A DNA stretch of 37,524 nucleotides from Pseudohaliea sp964438205 (lineage in GTDB: Bacteria; Pseudomonadota; Gammaproteobacteria; Pseudomonadales; Halieaceae). The position numbers and the translations under genes were made by a program. This document shows positions 31,236-37,524 of the stretch, in pieces. The DNA lies in the NCBI GenBank assembly GCA_964438205.1, contig CAYTJQ010000034.1, forward strand, positions 1 to 37,524, written 5' to 3'. The notes beneath the pieces were generated by a model that saw nothing but the letters and a program-made list of their open reading frames with translations, searched no databases and was not told where the DNA came from. How positions within the stretch are numbered: position 1 is the stretch's first letter; every line of letters starts with the position of its first letter.

Positions 31236-32798
31236 TCAGCGGCCCTCCCGCCAGAACAGCCGGTATGCCAGCTTCATCAGCAGCAGCAGGACCGCGCAGC
31301 CGCCGATCACCGGCCCCGTGCCGAAGCTGGTGAAGGGTGTGTGGCCGAGCATGGCGCGGGCGTCGCCGACCAGCGTGGTCTCTTCGAACTGCCGGGTGCG
31401 CGCCCGCACCCGGCCGCGGTGGTCGATGATCGCCGTCACCCCGTTGTTGGTGCCGCGCAGCAGGTAGCGGCCGTTTTCCAGCGCGCGCATGCGCGCCATC
31501 TCCAGGTGCTGCAGGGGGCCGATGGAGGCGCCGAACCAGGTGTCGTTGCTGATGGTGACGAGCAGGTCGGCGTCGCGGGAGCCGCTCGCCACCAGCCCCG
31601 GGTAGACGATCTCGTAGCAGATGAAGGGCGCGGCGCGGTAGCTGCCGGCGCGCAGCGGTCCCTGGTCCGCCGGGCCCCGGCTGAAGTTCGACATGGGCAG
31701 GTCGAAGAAGGCGATCAGGCCGCGTAGCCACCGCTCCAGGGGCACGTACTCGCCGAAGGGCACCAGCCGCTGCTTGTGGTAGAGCCCCGAGCCCTGGCCG
31801 AGGGCGGCGATGCTGTTGTGGAAGACACCGGCCTCCGGCGCCGTCGGGATACCGGTGATCAGGGTGCTGTCGGCGAGGCGCGCGCGCCGGTCGATGGGGT
31901 CGAGGAAGGGGCGCACGTTGCGGTAGAGGCGGGGGATGGCCGACTCGGGCCAGATGACGACGTCGTGCTCGAGCTGCGGCCCGATGGCCGCCTCGTACTG
32001 GCGGAGGATGTCCGGGTAGTAGCGCGGGTCCCACTTCTTCTCCAGCGGGATGTTCGGCTGGTAGAGGGCGACGGAGAGCGGCAGCTCGCTCGCCGGCGCC
32101 ACCCATTCGACCTGCCCCAGCTGCCGGCCGCCGCCCCAGAGCACGACGAGGATCGCGCCGTAGACCGCCAGCGCGGCGGGCCGGCGGCTGCGCCAGGCGA
32201 GGAACAGGCAGCTGGCCGTGAGCGCCACGGCAAAGGAGATGCCGTAGACACCGGCCACCGGCGCCCAGCCGGCGAGCCAGCTGTCGAGGTGGCCATAGCC
32301 GAGGAACAGCCAGGGGAAGCCCGTGAGCAGCCAGCTGCGCAGCCACTCGAAGAGCACCCAGAGGGCCGGGAAGCCGAGCAGCATGCCGCCCGGTAGCGGT
32401 CGTACCCAGGCCGTGTAGGCGGCGGCGAAGGCCGCCGGCAGGAGCGCGAGGCCGGCACAGAAGACGACCGTGAGGAACAGCGCCAGGGGAACGGGCGCGG
32501 CGCCGTAGACATGGATGCTGACGTAGACCCAGGAGGCGCCGGTGCCGAACAGCCCGGCACCGAACAGCCAGCCGCGCCAGGCCGCCCGGCGCGGGCCGCA
32601 GGTGCACAGGCTGTAGCCGAAGAGCGCGGCGCCGGCGATGCCCGCGGGCCAGAGGCCGAAGGGCGCGAAGGAGAGGGTCAGCAGCGCGCCGGCGACCGGC
32701 ATGAGCGCGCTCATCCAGCGCGCCGATTCGCGGGTGCCGTTGTCCGCGCTGCCGGCGTCCGGGCTGCCGGCGTCCGGGCTGCCGGGGGCGCGGGCCAC
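31236..32798 (-). CDS. lnt: Apolipoprotein N-acyltransferase
   Basis: About eight N-terminal helices precede a nitrilase-like domain with the catalytic triad E285 (WPESAIP), K342 (YHKQRLVPFGEYVP) and C394 (FICYEIVYP). Lnt adds the third acyl chain to lipoproteins on the outer face of the inner membrane. The GTG at 32798 follows the corC stop by two bases and gives 520 residues; its first 27 residues are a low-complexity PDAGS repeat, so ATG 32714 (M29) is a possible alternative start. The gene order corC-lnt-leuS is usual for the class. Confidence 0.95.
   Translation of the reverse strand: MARAPGSPDAGSPDAGSADNGTRESARWMSALMPVAGALLTLSFAPFGLWPAGIAGAALFGYSLCTCGPRRAAWRGWLFGAGLFGTGASWVYVSIHVYGAAPVPLALFLTVVFCAGLALLPAAFAAAYTAWVRPLPGGMLLGFPALWVLFEWLRSWLLTGFPWLFLGYGHLDSWLAGWAPVAGVYGISFAVALTASCLFLAWRSRRPAALAVYGAILVVLWGGGRQLGQVEWVAPASELPLSVALYQPNIPLEKKWDPRYYPDILRQYEAAIGPQLEHDVVIWPESAIPRLYRNVRPFLDPIDRRARLADSTLITGIPTAPEAGVFHNSIAALGQGSGLYHKQRLVPFGEYVPLERWLRGLIAFFDLPMSNFSRGPADQGPLRAGSYRAAPFICYEIVYPGLVASGSRDADLLVTISNDTWFGASIGPLQHLEMARMRALENGRYLLRGTNNGVTAIIDHRGRVRARTRQFEETTLVGDARAMLGHTPFTSFGTGPVIGGCAVLLLLMKLAYRLFWREGR
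32751..32786. repeat. 15-bp in-frame tandem repeat at the 5' end of lnt
   Basis: The unit GCCGGCGTCCGGGCT is repeated 2.4 times and, if translated, gives the PDAGS repeat at residues 5-17 of the long Lnt form. It may be untranslated if ATG 32714 is the true start. Confidence 0.65.
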
Positions 32799-32800
32799 GC

Positions 32801-33646
32801 TCAGTCGTCCACGGGCCGCATGCGCAGGCTGTGGATCTTGCGCTGGTCTGCGTTGATGATCTTGAACTCGAAGTTGCCCACCCGGGTGGTCTCGTTGCGG
32901 GCCGGCATGTGGCCGAAGGCGTGGATGACGAGGCCGCCGATGGTGTCGAATTCCTCGTCGCTGAAACCGGTCTCGAAGTACTCGTTGAAGTCCTCGATGG
33001 GCGTCAGGGCCTTGATGAAGTACTCCTCGTCGCCGATGCGGCGGATGAACTGGTCTTCCTCGACGTCGGTCTCGTCCTCGATCTCGCCGACAATCTCCTC
33101 GAGCACGTCCTCGATGGTCACCAGCCCCGCGACGCCGCCGTATTCGTCGATGACGATGGCCATGTGGTTGCGGTTCTGGCGGAACTCCCGCAGGAGGACG
33201 TTGAGGCGCTTGCTCTCGGGCACGACGACGGTGGGCCGCAGCAGGTCGCGGATGTCGAAGGCATCGGTCTCCTTGCGCAGGATCTGCGGCAGCAGGTCCT
33301 TGACCAGCAGGATGCCGAGCACGTCATCGGGGTTGTCGCCGATCACCGGGTAGCGCGAGTGCGCCGAGCGGATGATCTGCGGCAGGATCTCCTCGAGGCT
33401 GCTCTCGGCCTTGATCACCACCATCTGAGCGCGCGGGATCATGATGTCCCGGGCCTGCATGTCGCTGACCTGCATGGCGCCCTCGATGATGCTGCGGGCA
33501 TCCTCGTCGATCACCTCGTTCTCGGCGGCGACGCTGAGCACATCCTCGAGGTCGCGCCGGCTGCGCGGCTCCGAGGAGAACAGCTGGCCGATCTTATTGA
33601 GCCAGGAACGTTCGTCGCCATCCTGGCCGTTGCGGTCGTCACTCAC
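32801..33646 (-). CDS. corC: CorC/YbeX-type CBS-domain protein
   Basis: The 281-residue soluble protein has two CBS domains (MIPRAQMVVIKAESSLEEILPQIIRSAHSRYPVIGDNPDDVLGILLVKDLL and the VVPESKRLNVLLREFR to DEYGGVAGLVTIEDVLEEIVGEIEDE part) and a C-terminal CorC_HlyC domain. The family is tied to magnesium/cobalt homeostasis, and YbeX also to ribosome metabolism. It lacks the membrane DUF21 part. The GTG start at 33646 overlaps the end of ybeY by eight bases (GTGAGTGA). Confidence 0.94.
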   Translation of the reverse strand: MSDDRNGQDGDERSWLNKIGQLFSSEPRSRRDLEDVLSVAAENEVIDEDARSIIEGAMQVSDMQARDIMIPRAQMVVIKAESSLEEILPQIIRSAHSRYPVIGDNPDDVLGILLVKDLLPQILRKETDAFDIRDLLRPTVVVPESKRLNVLLREFRQNRNHMAIVIDEYGGVAGLVTIEDVLEEIVGEIEDETDVEEDQFIRRIGDEEYFIKALTPIEDFNEYFETGFSDEEFDTIGGLVIHAFGHMPARNETTRVGNFEFKIINADQRKIHSLRMRPVDD

Positions 33647-34124
33647 AGTGCAGGAATTCCTCCGCGGCTTCGCTGCCGTAGGGGCAGGGCAGCCCGAGGC
33701 TGCCGAGAATGTCGGTTTCCAGGGCCTCCATGGCGGCGGCCTCGGTCGGTGCCTGGTGGTCGTAGCCGAGCAGGTGCAGCGTGCCGTGCACGGCGAGGTG
33801 CGCCCAGTGCGCCGCGACGGCCTTGCCCTGCTCGCGAGCCTCCCGCTCGACGAGGGGCGCGCAGAGGACGAGGTCGCCGAGGAGCGGCAGTTCGAGGCCC
33901 GGGGGGAGGTCGGCGGGGAAGGACAGCACGTTGGTCGGACCGCTGCGGTCCCGGAAGCGCTCGTTCAGCGCCGCCATTTCGGCGTCGTCGACCACGCGCA
34001 GGGCGATCTCGGCGTCGCCTTCGCGTCCGGCGCCGGCGAGGGCGGCGCCGACCCAGCGCTGGAATTCTTCCTCCCCGGGCACGGACGCCTCACAGGCCTG
34101 CTGTACCACGAGGTCGAGCGTCAT
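33639..34124 (-). CDS. ybeY: Endoribonuclease YbeY (rRNA maturation factor)
   Basis: The 161-residue protein contains the zinc motif HGTLHLLGYDH with H113, H117 and H123, and NVLSFPAD upstream, diagnostic of YbeY. The enzyme is needed for 16S rRNA 3'-end maturation and ribosome quality control. Its start overlaps the phoH stop by four bases (ATGA) and its stop overlaps corC, so phoH-ybeY-corC are one transcript, as in E. coli. Confidence 0.96.
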   Translation of the reverse strand: MTLDLVVQQACEASVPGEEEFQRWVGAALAGAGREGDAEIALRVVDDAEMAALNERFRDRSGPTNVLSFPADLPPGLELPLLGDLVLCAPLVEREAREQGKAVAAHWAHLAVHGTLHLLGYDHQAPTEAAAMEALETDILGSLGLPCPYGSEAAEEFLHCE

Positions 34125-35191
34125 GATCGGCGATTGTTTTCCAGGGTGGTGGCGCGGTCGTCGTGCTCGTCATAGGCCTCGACGATGCGCTGTACCAGCG
34201 GGTGGCGCACCACGTCGCCGTTGGCGAACCAGGTAAAGCCGATGCCGTCGACGTCCTGGAGAATCTGCGCCACGTGGGTCAGGCCCGACTGGGCGCCGCG
34301 GGGCAGGTCGATCTGCGTGGCGTCGCCCGTGATGACCGCCGTGGAGCCGAAGCCGATGCGGGTGAGGAACATCTTCATCTGCTCGCGGGTCGTGTTCTGC
34401 GCCTCGTCGAGAATGATGAAGGAGCCGTTCAGCGTGCGGCCGCGCATGAAGGCGAGCGGCGCCACCTCGATGATGCTGCGTTCGATGTACTTGTTAACGG
34501 TCTCGAAGCCGAGCATCTCGTAGAGTGCGTCGTAGAGCGGGCGCAGGTAGGGATCGATCTTCTGCGCCAGGTCGCCGGGCAGGTAGCCGAGCTTCTCGCC
34601 GGCCTCTACGGCGGGACGCACGAGAAGAATGCGCCGCACCCGCTCCTCGAGCAGCGCCTCCACCGCACAGGCCACGGCGAGATAGGTCTTGCCCGTGCCT
34701 GCGGGCCCGATGCCGAAGTTCACGTCGCAGTGCTTGATGCTGCGCACGTAGCCCTGCTGGTTCCTGCCCCGGGGCTTGATCGAGCCGCGGCGGGTGCGGA
34801 TCACCTGCAGGGGTTCCACCGCCGTACCGTCGGCGGCCTCGCGCGCCGCCTCCGCCCGGGCCTCGAGGCCCGCCTGCTGCAGCTGCAGGTGCAGGGACTC
34901 GGGCGTGAGCGCCACGCCCTGGCAGATCTCGGCATAGAGGTGCTCGAGGAGCTCTGCAGCGGTCTGCGCCGCCGCCTCGGGGCCGGTGACCAGGAAATTA
35001 CTGCCCCGGGACGCGATACGTACGCCCAGCCGGTGCTCGATCTGGCGCAGGTGCGCGTCGAGCTGGCCACAGAGCATGGCCAGGTGGCGGGCGTCGTCGG
35101 GTTCCAGGGTGAGGCTGAATTCTACCGCCTCGCTGTGTGGGCTCTCGTCGGTCAAAATGTCAGGTGCGGCGGGTGCCGGTGCATGAGTCAT
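34121..35191 (-). CDS. ybeZ: PhoH-like ATPase (YbeZ)
   Basis: The 356-residue protein has an N-terminal KH-like part (RQIEHRLGVRIASRGSNFLVTG) and a PhoH ATPase domain with Walker A GPAGTGKT at 162-169 and Walker B IILDEAQNTT at 259-268. YbeZ partners with YbeY in RNA metabolism. The ATG at 35191 gives the normal N-terminus; the same frame is open upstream across miaB to 36739, which is only a GC-rich artefact. It lies 26 bases after the miaB stop. Confidence 0.95.
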   Translation of the reverse strand: MTHAPAPAAPDILTDESPHSEAVEFSLTLEPDDARHLAMLCGQLDAHLRQIEHRLGVRIASRGSNFLVTGPEAAAQTAAELLEHLYAEICQGVALTPESLHLQLQQAGLEARAEAAREAADGTAVEPLQVIRTRRGSIKPRGRNQQGYVRSIKHCDVNFGIGPAGTGKTYLAVACAVEALLEERVRRILLVRPAVEAGEKLGYLPGDLAQKIDPYLRPLYDALYEMLGFETVNKYIERSIIEVAPLAFMRGRTLNGSFIILDEAQNTTREQMKMFLTRIGFGSTAVITGDATQIDLPRGAQSGLTHVAQILQDVDGIGFTWFANGDVVRHPLVQRIVEAYDEHDDRATTLENNRRS

Positions 35192-35217
35192 TGAGAATAA
35201 CGGGGATTTGCGGGCCG

Positions 35218-36570
35218 TCAACCTGCGGAAGCGGCCGCCGGCGCGGGCGCCAGGCGCCCGCGCAGGGAGTTCGGCAGCGCTTCCTCGATGCGCACGTCGA
35301 CGAACTCGCCGATGAGGGCATGGTCCGTACAGGCAAAGTTGACCACGCGGTTGTTCTCCGTGCGGCCCTGCAGCTGCCCCGGGTCCTTCTTCGACACGCC
35401 GCTGACCAGGATCGTCTGCGTGCTGCCGACCATGCGCCGGCTGATTGCCTGCGCCTCCTGGTTGATGCGCGCCTGCAGGATGTGCAGCCGCTGTTTCTTG
35501 GTCTGTTCGTCCGTGTCGTCGGGCAGCTCGGAAGCCGGGGTCCCGGGCCGGGCGCTGTAGACAAAGCTGAAGGAGCTGTCGAAACCGACGTCTTCGACCA
35601 GCTTCATGGTCGCCGCGAAGTCGGCCTCGGTCTCGCCGGGGAAGCCGACGATGAAATCGGAGGAGATGCTGATGTCCGGGCGCAGCCTGCGCAGCCGGCG
35701 GATCTTCGCCTTGTACTCCAGCGCCGTGTGGCCGCGCTTCATGGCCGCGAGCACGCGGTCGGACCCGCTCTGCACCGGCAAGTGCAGGTGGTCCACCAGC
35801 GCCGGGATCTCGGCGTAGCAGTCGATCAGCGCGTCGGAGAACTCCACCGGGTGCGAGGTGGTGTAGCGGATGCGGTCGATGCCCGGCACCTGCGCCACGA
35901 AGTGCAGCAGTTCGGCGAAGTCGACGATCTCGCCGAGGTGGTTCTCGCCGCGGTAGGCGTTCACGTTCTGGCCGAGCAGGGTGACCTCGCGCACGCCGCC
36001 CCCGGCGAGCTGGCTCACCTCGAGGATGACGTCGTCCAGGGGCCGCGACACTTCCTCGCCGCGGGTATAGGGCACGACGCAGAAGGAGCAGTACTTGCTG
36101 CAGCCCTCCATGATGGACACGAAGGCCGTCGGCCCCTCGACCCGGGGCTCCGGCAGCCGGTCGAACTTCTCGATCTCCGGGAAGCTGACATCCACCACGA
36201 GCGTGCCGCCAGCCCCGCGCTGCGCCATCATCTCCGGCAGCCGATGCAGCGTCTGCGGCCCGAACACGAGGTCCACGTAGGGGGCCCGCCTGCCGATCTC
36301 GGCGCCTTCCTGGCTGGCCACACAGCCGCCGACGCCGATCACGAGGTCCGGGTTCTTCTCTTTCAGGTGTTTCCAGCGGCCGAGCTGGTGGAACACCTTC
36401 TCCTGCGCCTTCTCGCGGATGGAGCAGGTGTTCAGGAGCAGCACGTCGGCCTCCTCCGGGTCGTCCGTGGGCACGAGGCCGTGGCTCTCGCGCAGCAGGT
36501 CCTGCATCCGCGCGGAGTCGTACTCGTTCATCTGGCAGCCGTGTGTCTTGACGTACAGTTTCCTGACCAC
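35218..36570 (-). CDS. miaB: tRNA-2-methylthio-N6-dimethylallyladenosine synthase
   Basis: This radical SAM methylthiotransferase has an N-terminal UPF0004 domain with C12, C49 and C83 for the auxiliary [4Fe-4S] cluster, the radical SAM CSKYCSFC motif (C157, C161, C164) and a C-terminal TRAM domain. It adds the 2-methylthio group to i6A37 of tRNAs reading UNN codons. I choose GTG at 36570, giving MVRKLYVKTHGCQMNEYDS and matching the E. coli N-terminus. The ATG at 36639 overlaps the promoter's TATAAT and so probably lies upstream of the transcript start. First gene of the miaB-holA block. Confidence 0.95.
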   Translation of the reverse strand: MVRKLYVKTHGCQMNEYDSARMQDLLRESHGLVPTDDPEEADVLLLNTCSIREKAQEKVFHQLGRWKHLKEKNPDLVIGVGGCVASQEGAEIGRRAPYVDLVFGPQTLHRLPEMMAQRGAGGTLVVDVSFPEIEKFDRLPEPRVEGPTAFVSIMEGCSKYCSFCVVPYTRGEEVSRPLDDVILEVSQLAGGGVREVTLLGQNVNAYRGENHLGEIVDFAELLHFVAQVPGIDRIRYTTSHPVEFSDALIDCYAEIPALVDHLHLPVQSGSDRVLAAMKRGHTALEYKAKIRRLRRLRPDISISSDFIVGFPGETEADFAATMKLVEDVGFDSSFSFVYSARPGTPASELPDDTDEQTKKQRLHILQARINQEAQAISRRMVGSTQTILVSGVSKKDPGQLQGRTENNRVVNFACTDHALIGEFVDVRIEEALPNSLRGRLAPAPAAASAG

Positions 36571-36637
36571 GTCCAATTCCCGGGCGATGCCCTGTGCTCC
36601 TGTCGGTGAATGTTGTCCGTCGGCAAAACGGCCGCGC

Positions 36638-36643
36638 ATTATA
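36638..36643 (-). promoter_or_regulatory. -10 element of the miaB promoter
   Basis: On the minus strand CCGGTATAATGCGC contains a perfect TATAAT, 68 bases before the chosen miaB GTG. TTGACC lies upstream but only 12 bases away, too close for a normal -35, so the -35 is weak or absent. The position argues against ATG 36639 as the miaB start. Confidence 0.65.
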
Positions 36644-36692
36644 CCGGCCGAGCCCGGTCAAACCTAGGGTCGATGGTTTTTGTCTTTTTTGG

Positions 36693-36701
36693 TGGTACCA
36701 T
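36693..36701 (+). promoter_or_regulatory. Candidate extended -10 for the DUF1820 gene
   Basis: TGGTACCAT follows a T-rich stretch (36675-36690) and reads as an extended -10 (TG-N-TACCAT). It would leave a leader of about 95 bases containing the phased TCAGCAC repeats. No -35 consensus is seen. Confidence 0.3.
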
Positions 36702-36746
36702 GGCCGGCCGCCTGCCCAGCGGCCTCTGCCACAGCCCACCCGGCTT

Positions 36747-36786
36747 TCAGCACACGATCAGCACACAGCCACTACACAATCAGCAC
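36747..36786. repeat. TCAGCAC repeats spaced by multiples of 11 bp
   Basis: TCAGCAC occurs at 36747, 36758 and 36780, so the spacings are 11 and 22 bases, one and two helical turns. All copies are on the plus strand, in the leader of the DUF1820 gene. A degenerate copy may lie at 36769. Confidence 0.6.
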
Positions 36787-36803
36787 TGAACCTACGAAAC
36801 CCT

Positions 36804-37145
36804 ATGGCGCAGCAACCGGTCTACAAGGTCATTTTCCAGAACGGCAACGAGGTCGTCGAGGTTTACGCCCGGCAGATTTTCCAGAGTGACCTGTGGGGCT
36901 TCATCGAGATCGAGGAGTTCGTTTTCGGCGAGCGCTCGCAGCTGCTGGTGGACCCGAGCGAGGAGAAGCTCAAGAACACCTTCAGCGGCGTCAAGCGCAG
37001 CTATATCCCCCTCCACTCGGTGATCCGCATCGACGAGGTCGACAAGGAAGGCACCGGCAAGATCTCCGAGGGCAAACCCCGCGGCAACGTCGCCGCCTTC
37101 CCCTTCCCCCCGAACCATCCCGGGCAGCACGGACCCGAGGAATAA
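36804..37145 (+). CDS. DUF1820 family protein
   Basis: The 113-residue protein (VYKVIFQNGNEVVEVYARQIFQSDLWGFIEIEEFVFGERSQLLVDPSEEKLKNTFSGVKRSYIPLHSVIRIDEVDKEGTGKI) matches DUF1820, a small cytosolic family of Gammaproteobacteria often found divergent from miaB. Its function is unknown. The C-terminus is proline-rich and disordered. No strong Shine-Dalgarno site is seen before ATG 36804. It is divergent from miaB and followed by non-coding repeats. Confidence 0.9.
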   Translation: MAQQPVYKVIFQNGNEVVEVYARQIFQSDLWGFIEIEEFVFGERSQLLVDPSEEKLKNTFSGVKRSYIPLHSVIRIDEVDKEGTGKISEGKPRGNVAAFPFPPNHPGQHGPEE

Positions 37146-37188
37146 CCCTCCGCTTCAGATGCGAGTTTTCCTGAACGCTGCTTGCGGT

Positions 37189-37287
37189 GCTTCGTAGTTC
37201 GGAGCCGCTGCGAAAAGGGGCGCCGTGATGAGAGCCCTGTCGGCTGTTGGGGCGGCTTCGTAGGTCGGAGCCGCCGCAGAAAAGGGG
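37189..37287. repeat. Pair of 32-33 bp direct repeats (REP-like)
   Basis: The stretch starting GCTTCGTAG and ending GAAAAGGGG occurs at 37189-37220 and again at 37255-37287 with three substitutions and one inserted base, offset by 66 bases. The TTCGTAGGTCGGA-type core resembles dispersed extragenic repeats of other Gammaproteobacteria. No gene is seen between 37146 and the window end; the ORFs there are products of the repeats. Confidence 0.75.
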
Positions 37288-37369
37288 TACCGGGATACGC
37301 AAAAAGCGCCATCCATGGCAGCTCGGGCACGGCCATCCGTGGCCGTGCACGATCCCGGTACCCCTTTTC
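37279..37369. repeat. 18-bp inverted repeat enclosing a 9-bp hairpin
   Basis: Positions 37279-37296 (GAAAAGGGGTACCGGGAT) and 37352-37369 are exact reverse complements. Inside, GCACGGCCA (37327-37335) and TGGCCGTGC (37340-37348) form a second perfect stem with a four-base loop. CGCCATCCATGG at 37307-37318 has its reverse complement at 37504-37515 near the window end. This nested structure could be a mobile REP-type element or a strong transcription barrier after the DUF1820 gene. Confidence 0.8.
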
Positions 37370-37524
37370 CGCGCCGGCCCCTCACGGCGTAGCCAGCGAA
37401 CGGCCTTTCAGGGTCTTCCTGCGCTGCACTTTGCGTGGGCGCTAGCGGCGTGGCGGGAGGGGGTGTCCCGGACCGTGCGAGGCAGGACGCCGAGCCCGAG
37501 CCGCCATGGATGGCGAATTGGCGT

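Noticed and set aside
28907..31333. 808-codon plus-strand ORF antisense to leuS
   Set aside because: It mirrors the leuS codon pattern, is rich in H, V and G, and has no recognisable domain; leuS is certain.
34121..36739. 872-codon open frame on the minus strand across phoH and miaB
   Set aside because: Only the phoH part (from 35191) has family sequence; the rest is an alternative frame of miaB kept open by high GC.
37155..37385. 76-codon minus-strand ORF in the terminal repeat region
   Set aside because: Its sequence contains the repeated AAAPTYEA or AAAPNYEA pattern produced by the direct repeats; not a gene.

Overview
This is a gene-dense, high-GC stretch of a gammaproteobacterial chromosome. 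The evidence is the block miaB-phoH-ybeY-corC-lnt-leuS-lptE-holA in its usual gammaproteobacterial order (minus strand, 27133-36570), flanked by families typical of the class (DUF1820, DUF2788, ImuA/ImuB, heavy-metal RND with DUF3240). The genus cannot be fixed from sequence alone; a Chromatiales- or Xanthomonadales-like environmental lineage is plausible. I see no rRNA, tRNA, CRISPR array, prophage or transposase.

Layout. (1) 1-9681: mostly small metabolic and transport genes: a GFA-family zinc protein, an MFS transporter whose first membrane helix lies upstream of any normal start codon, a YkvA protein, an amidohydrolase coupled to a ZIP metal transporter, a DUF4386 membrane protein, a DsbA-like oxidoreductase, an Acg-like nitroreductase, an MtfA-like peptidase, a PQQ-type sugar dehydrogenase, RidA and an SRPBCC-like protein. 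(2) 9589-15462: a DUF418 membrane protein, AlkB, a CYTH-CHAD phosphohydrolase, a CPA2 cation/proton antiporter preceded by a nine-codon leader, a Blc lipocalin and a small exported protein with pho-box-like sites upstream. (3) 15690-21900: a heavy-metal RND efflux operon (TolC, adaptor, CusA/CzcA pump, DUF3240) divergent from a membrane-anchored LuxR-type regulator. (4) 21897-27000: an SOS mutasome locus in which imuB and imuA are separated by DUF885, DUF2788 and OsmC genes, each imu gene having its own perfect LexA box. (5) 27133-36570: the holA-to-miaB block. (6) 36804-37524: a DUF1820 gene and then a non-coding region built of direct and inverted repeats.

How the genes work together. Region 5 holds housekeeping functions: lipoprotein acylation and LPS export (lnt, lptE), translation and RNA maturation (leuS, miaB, ybeY, phoH) and replication (holA). 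Its genes are tightly packed, with several 1-8 nt stop/start overlaps. Region 4 is a DNA-damage-inducible translesion module; its partner DnaE2/ImuC is not in the window. Region 3 should export a metal cation across both membranes, probably under the divergent regulator. Four of the convergent gene pairs end on a shared CTAG, so both stop codons use the same four base pairs.

The least expected signals are the split, doubly LexA-boxed imu locus; the perfect 10-bp inverted repeat centred on a TATACT element between the CYTH-CHAD and antiporter genes, together with the coupled leader ORF; the missing start codon of the MFS gene; the paired 11-bp-period TGTAAC sites; the short LeuRS; and the terminal repeat cluster. 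None of these is proven to be a new system; all are stated as testable.
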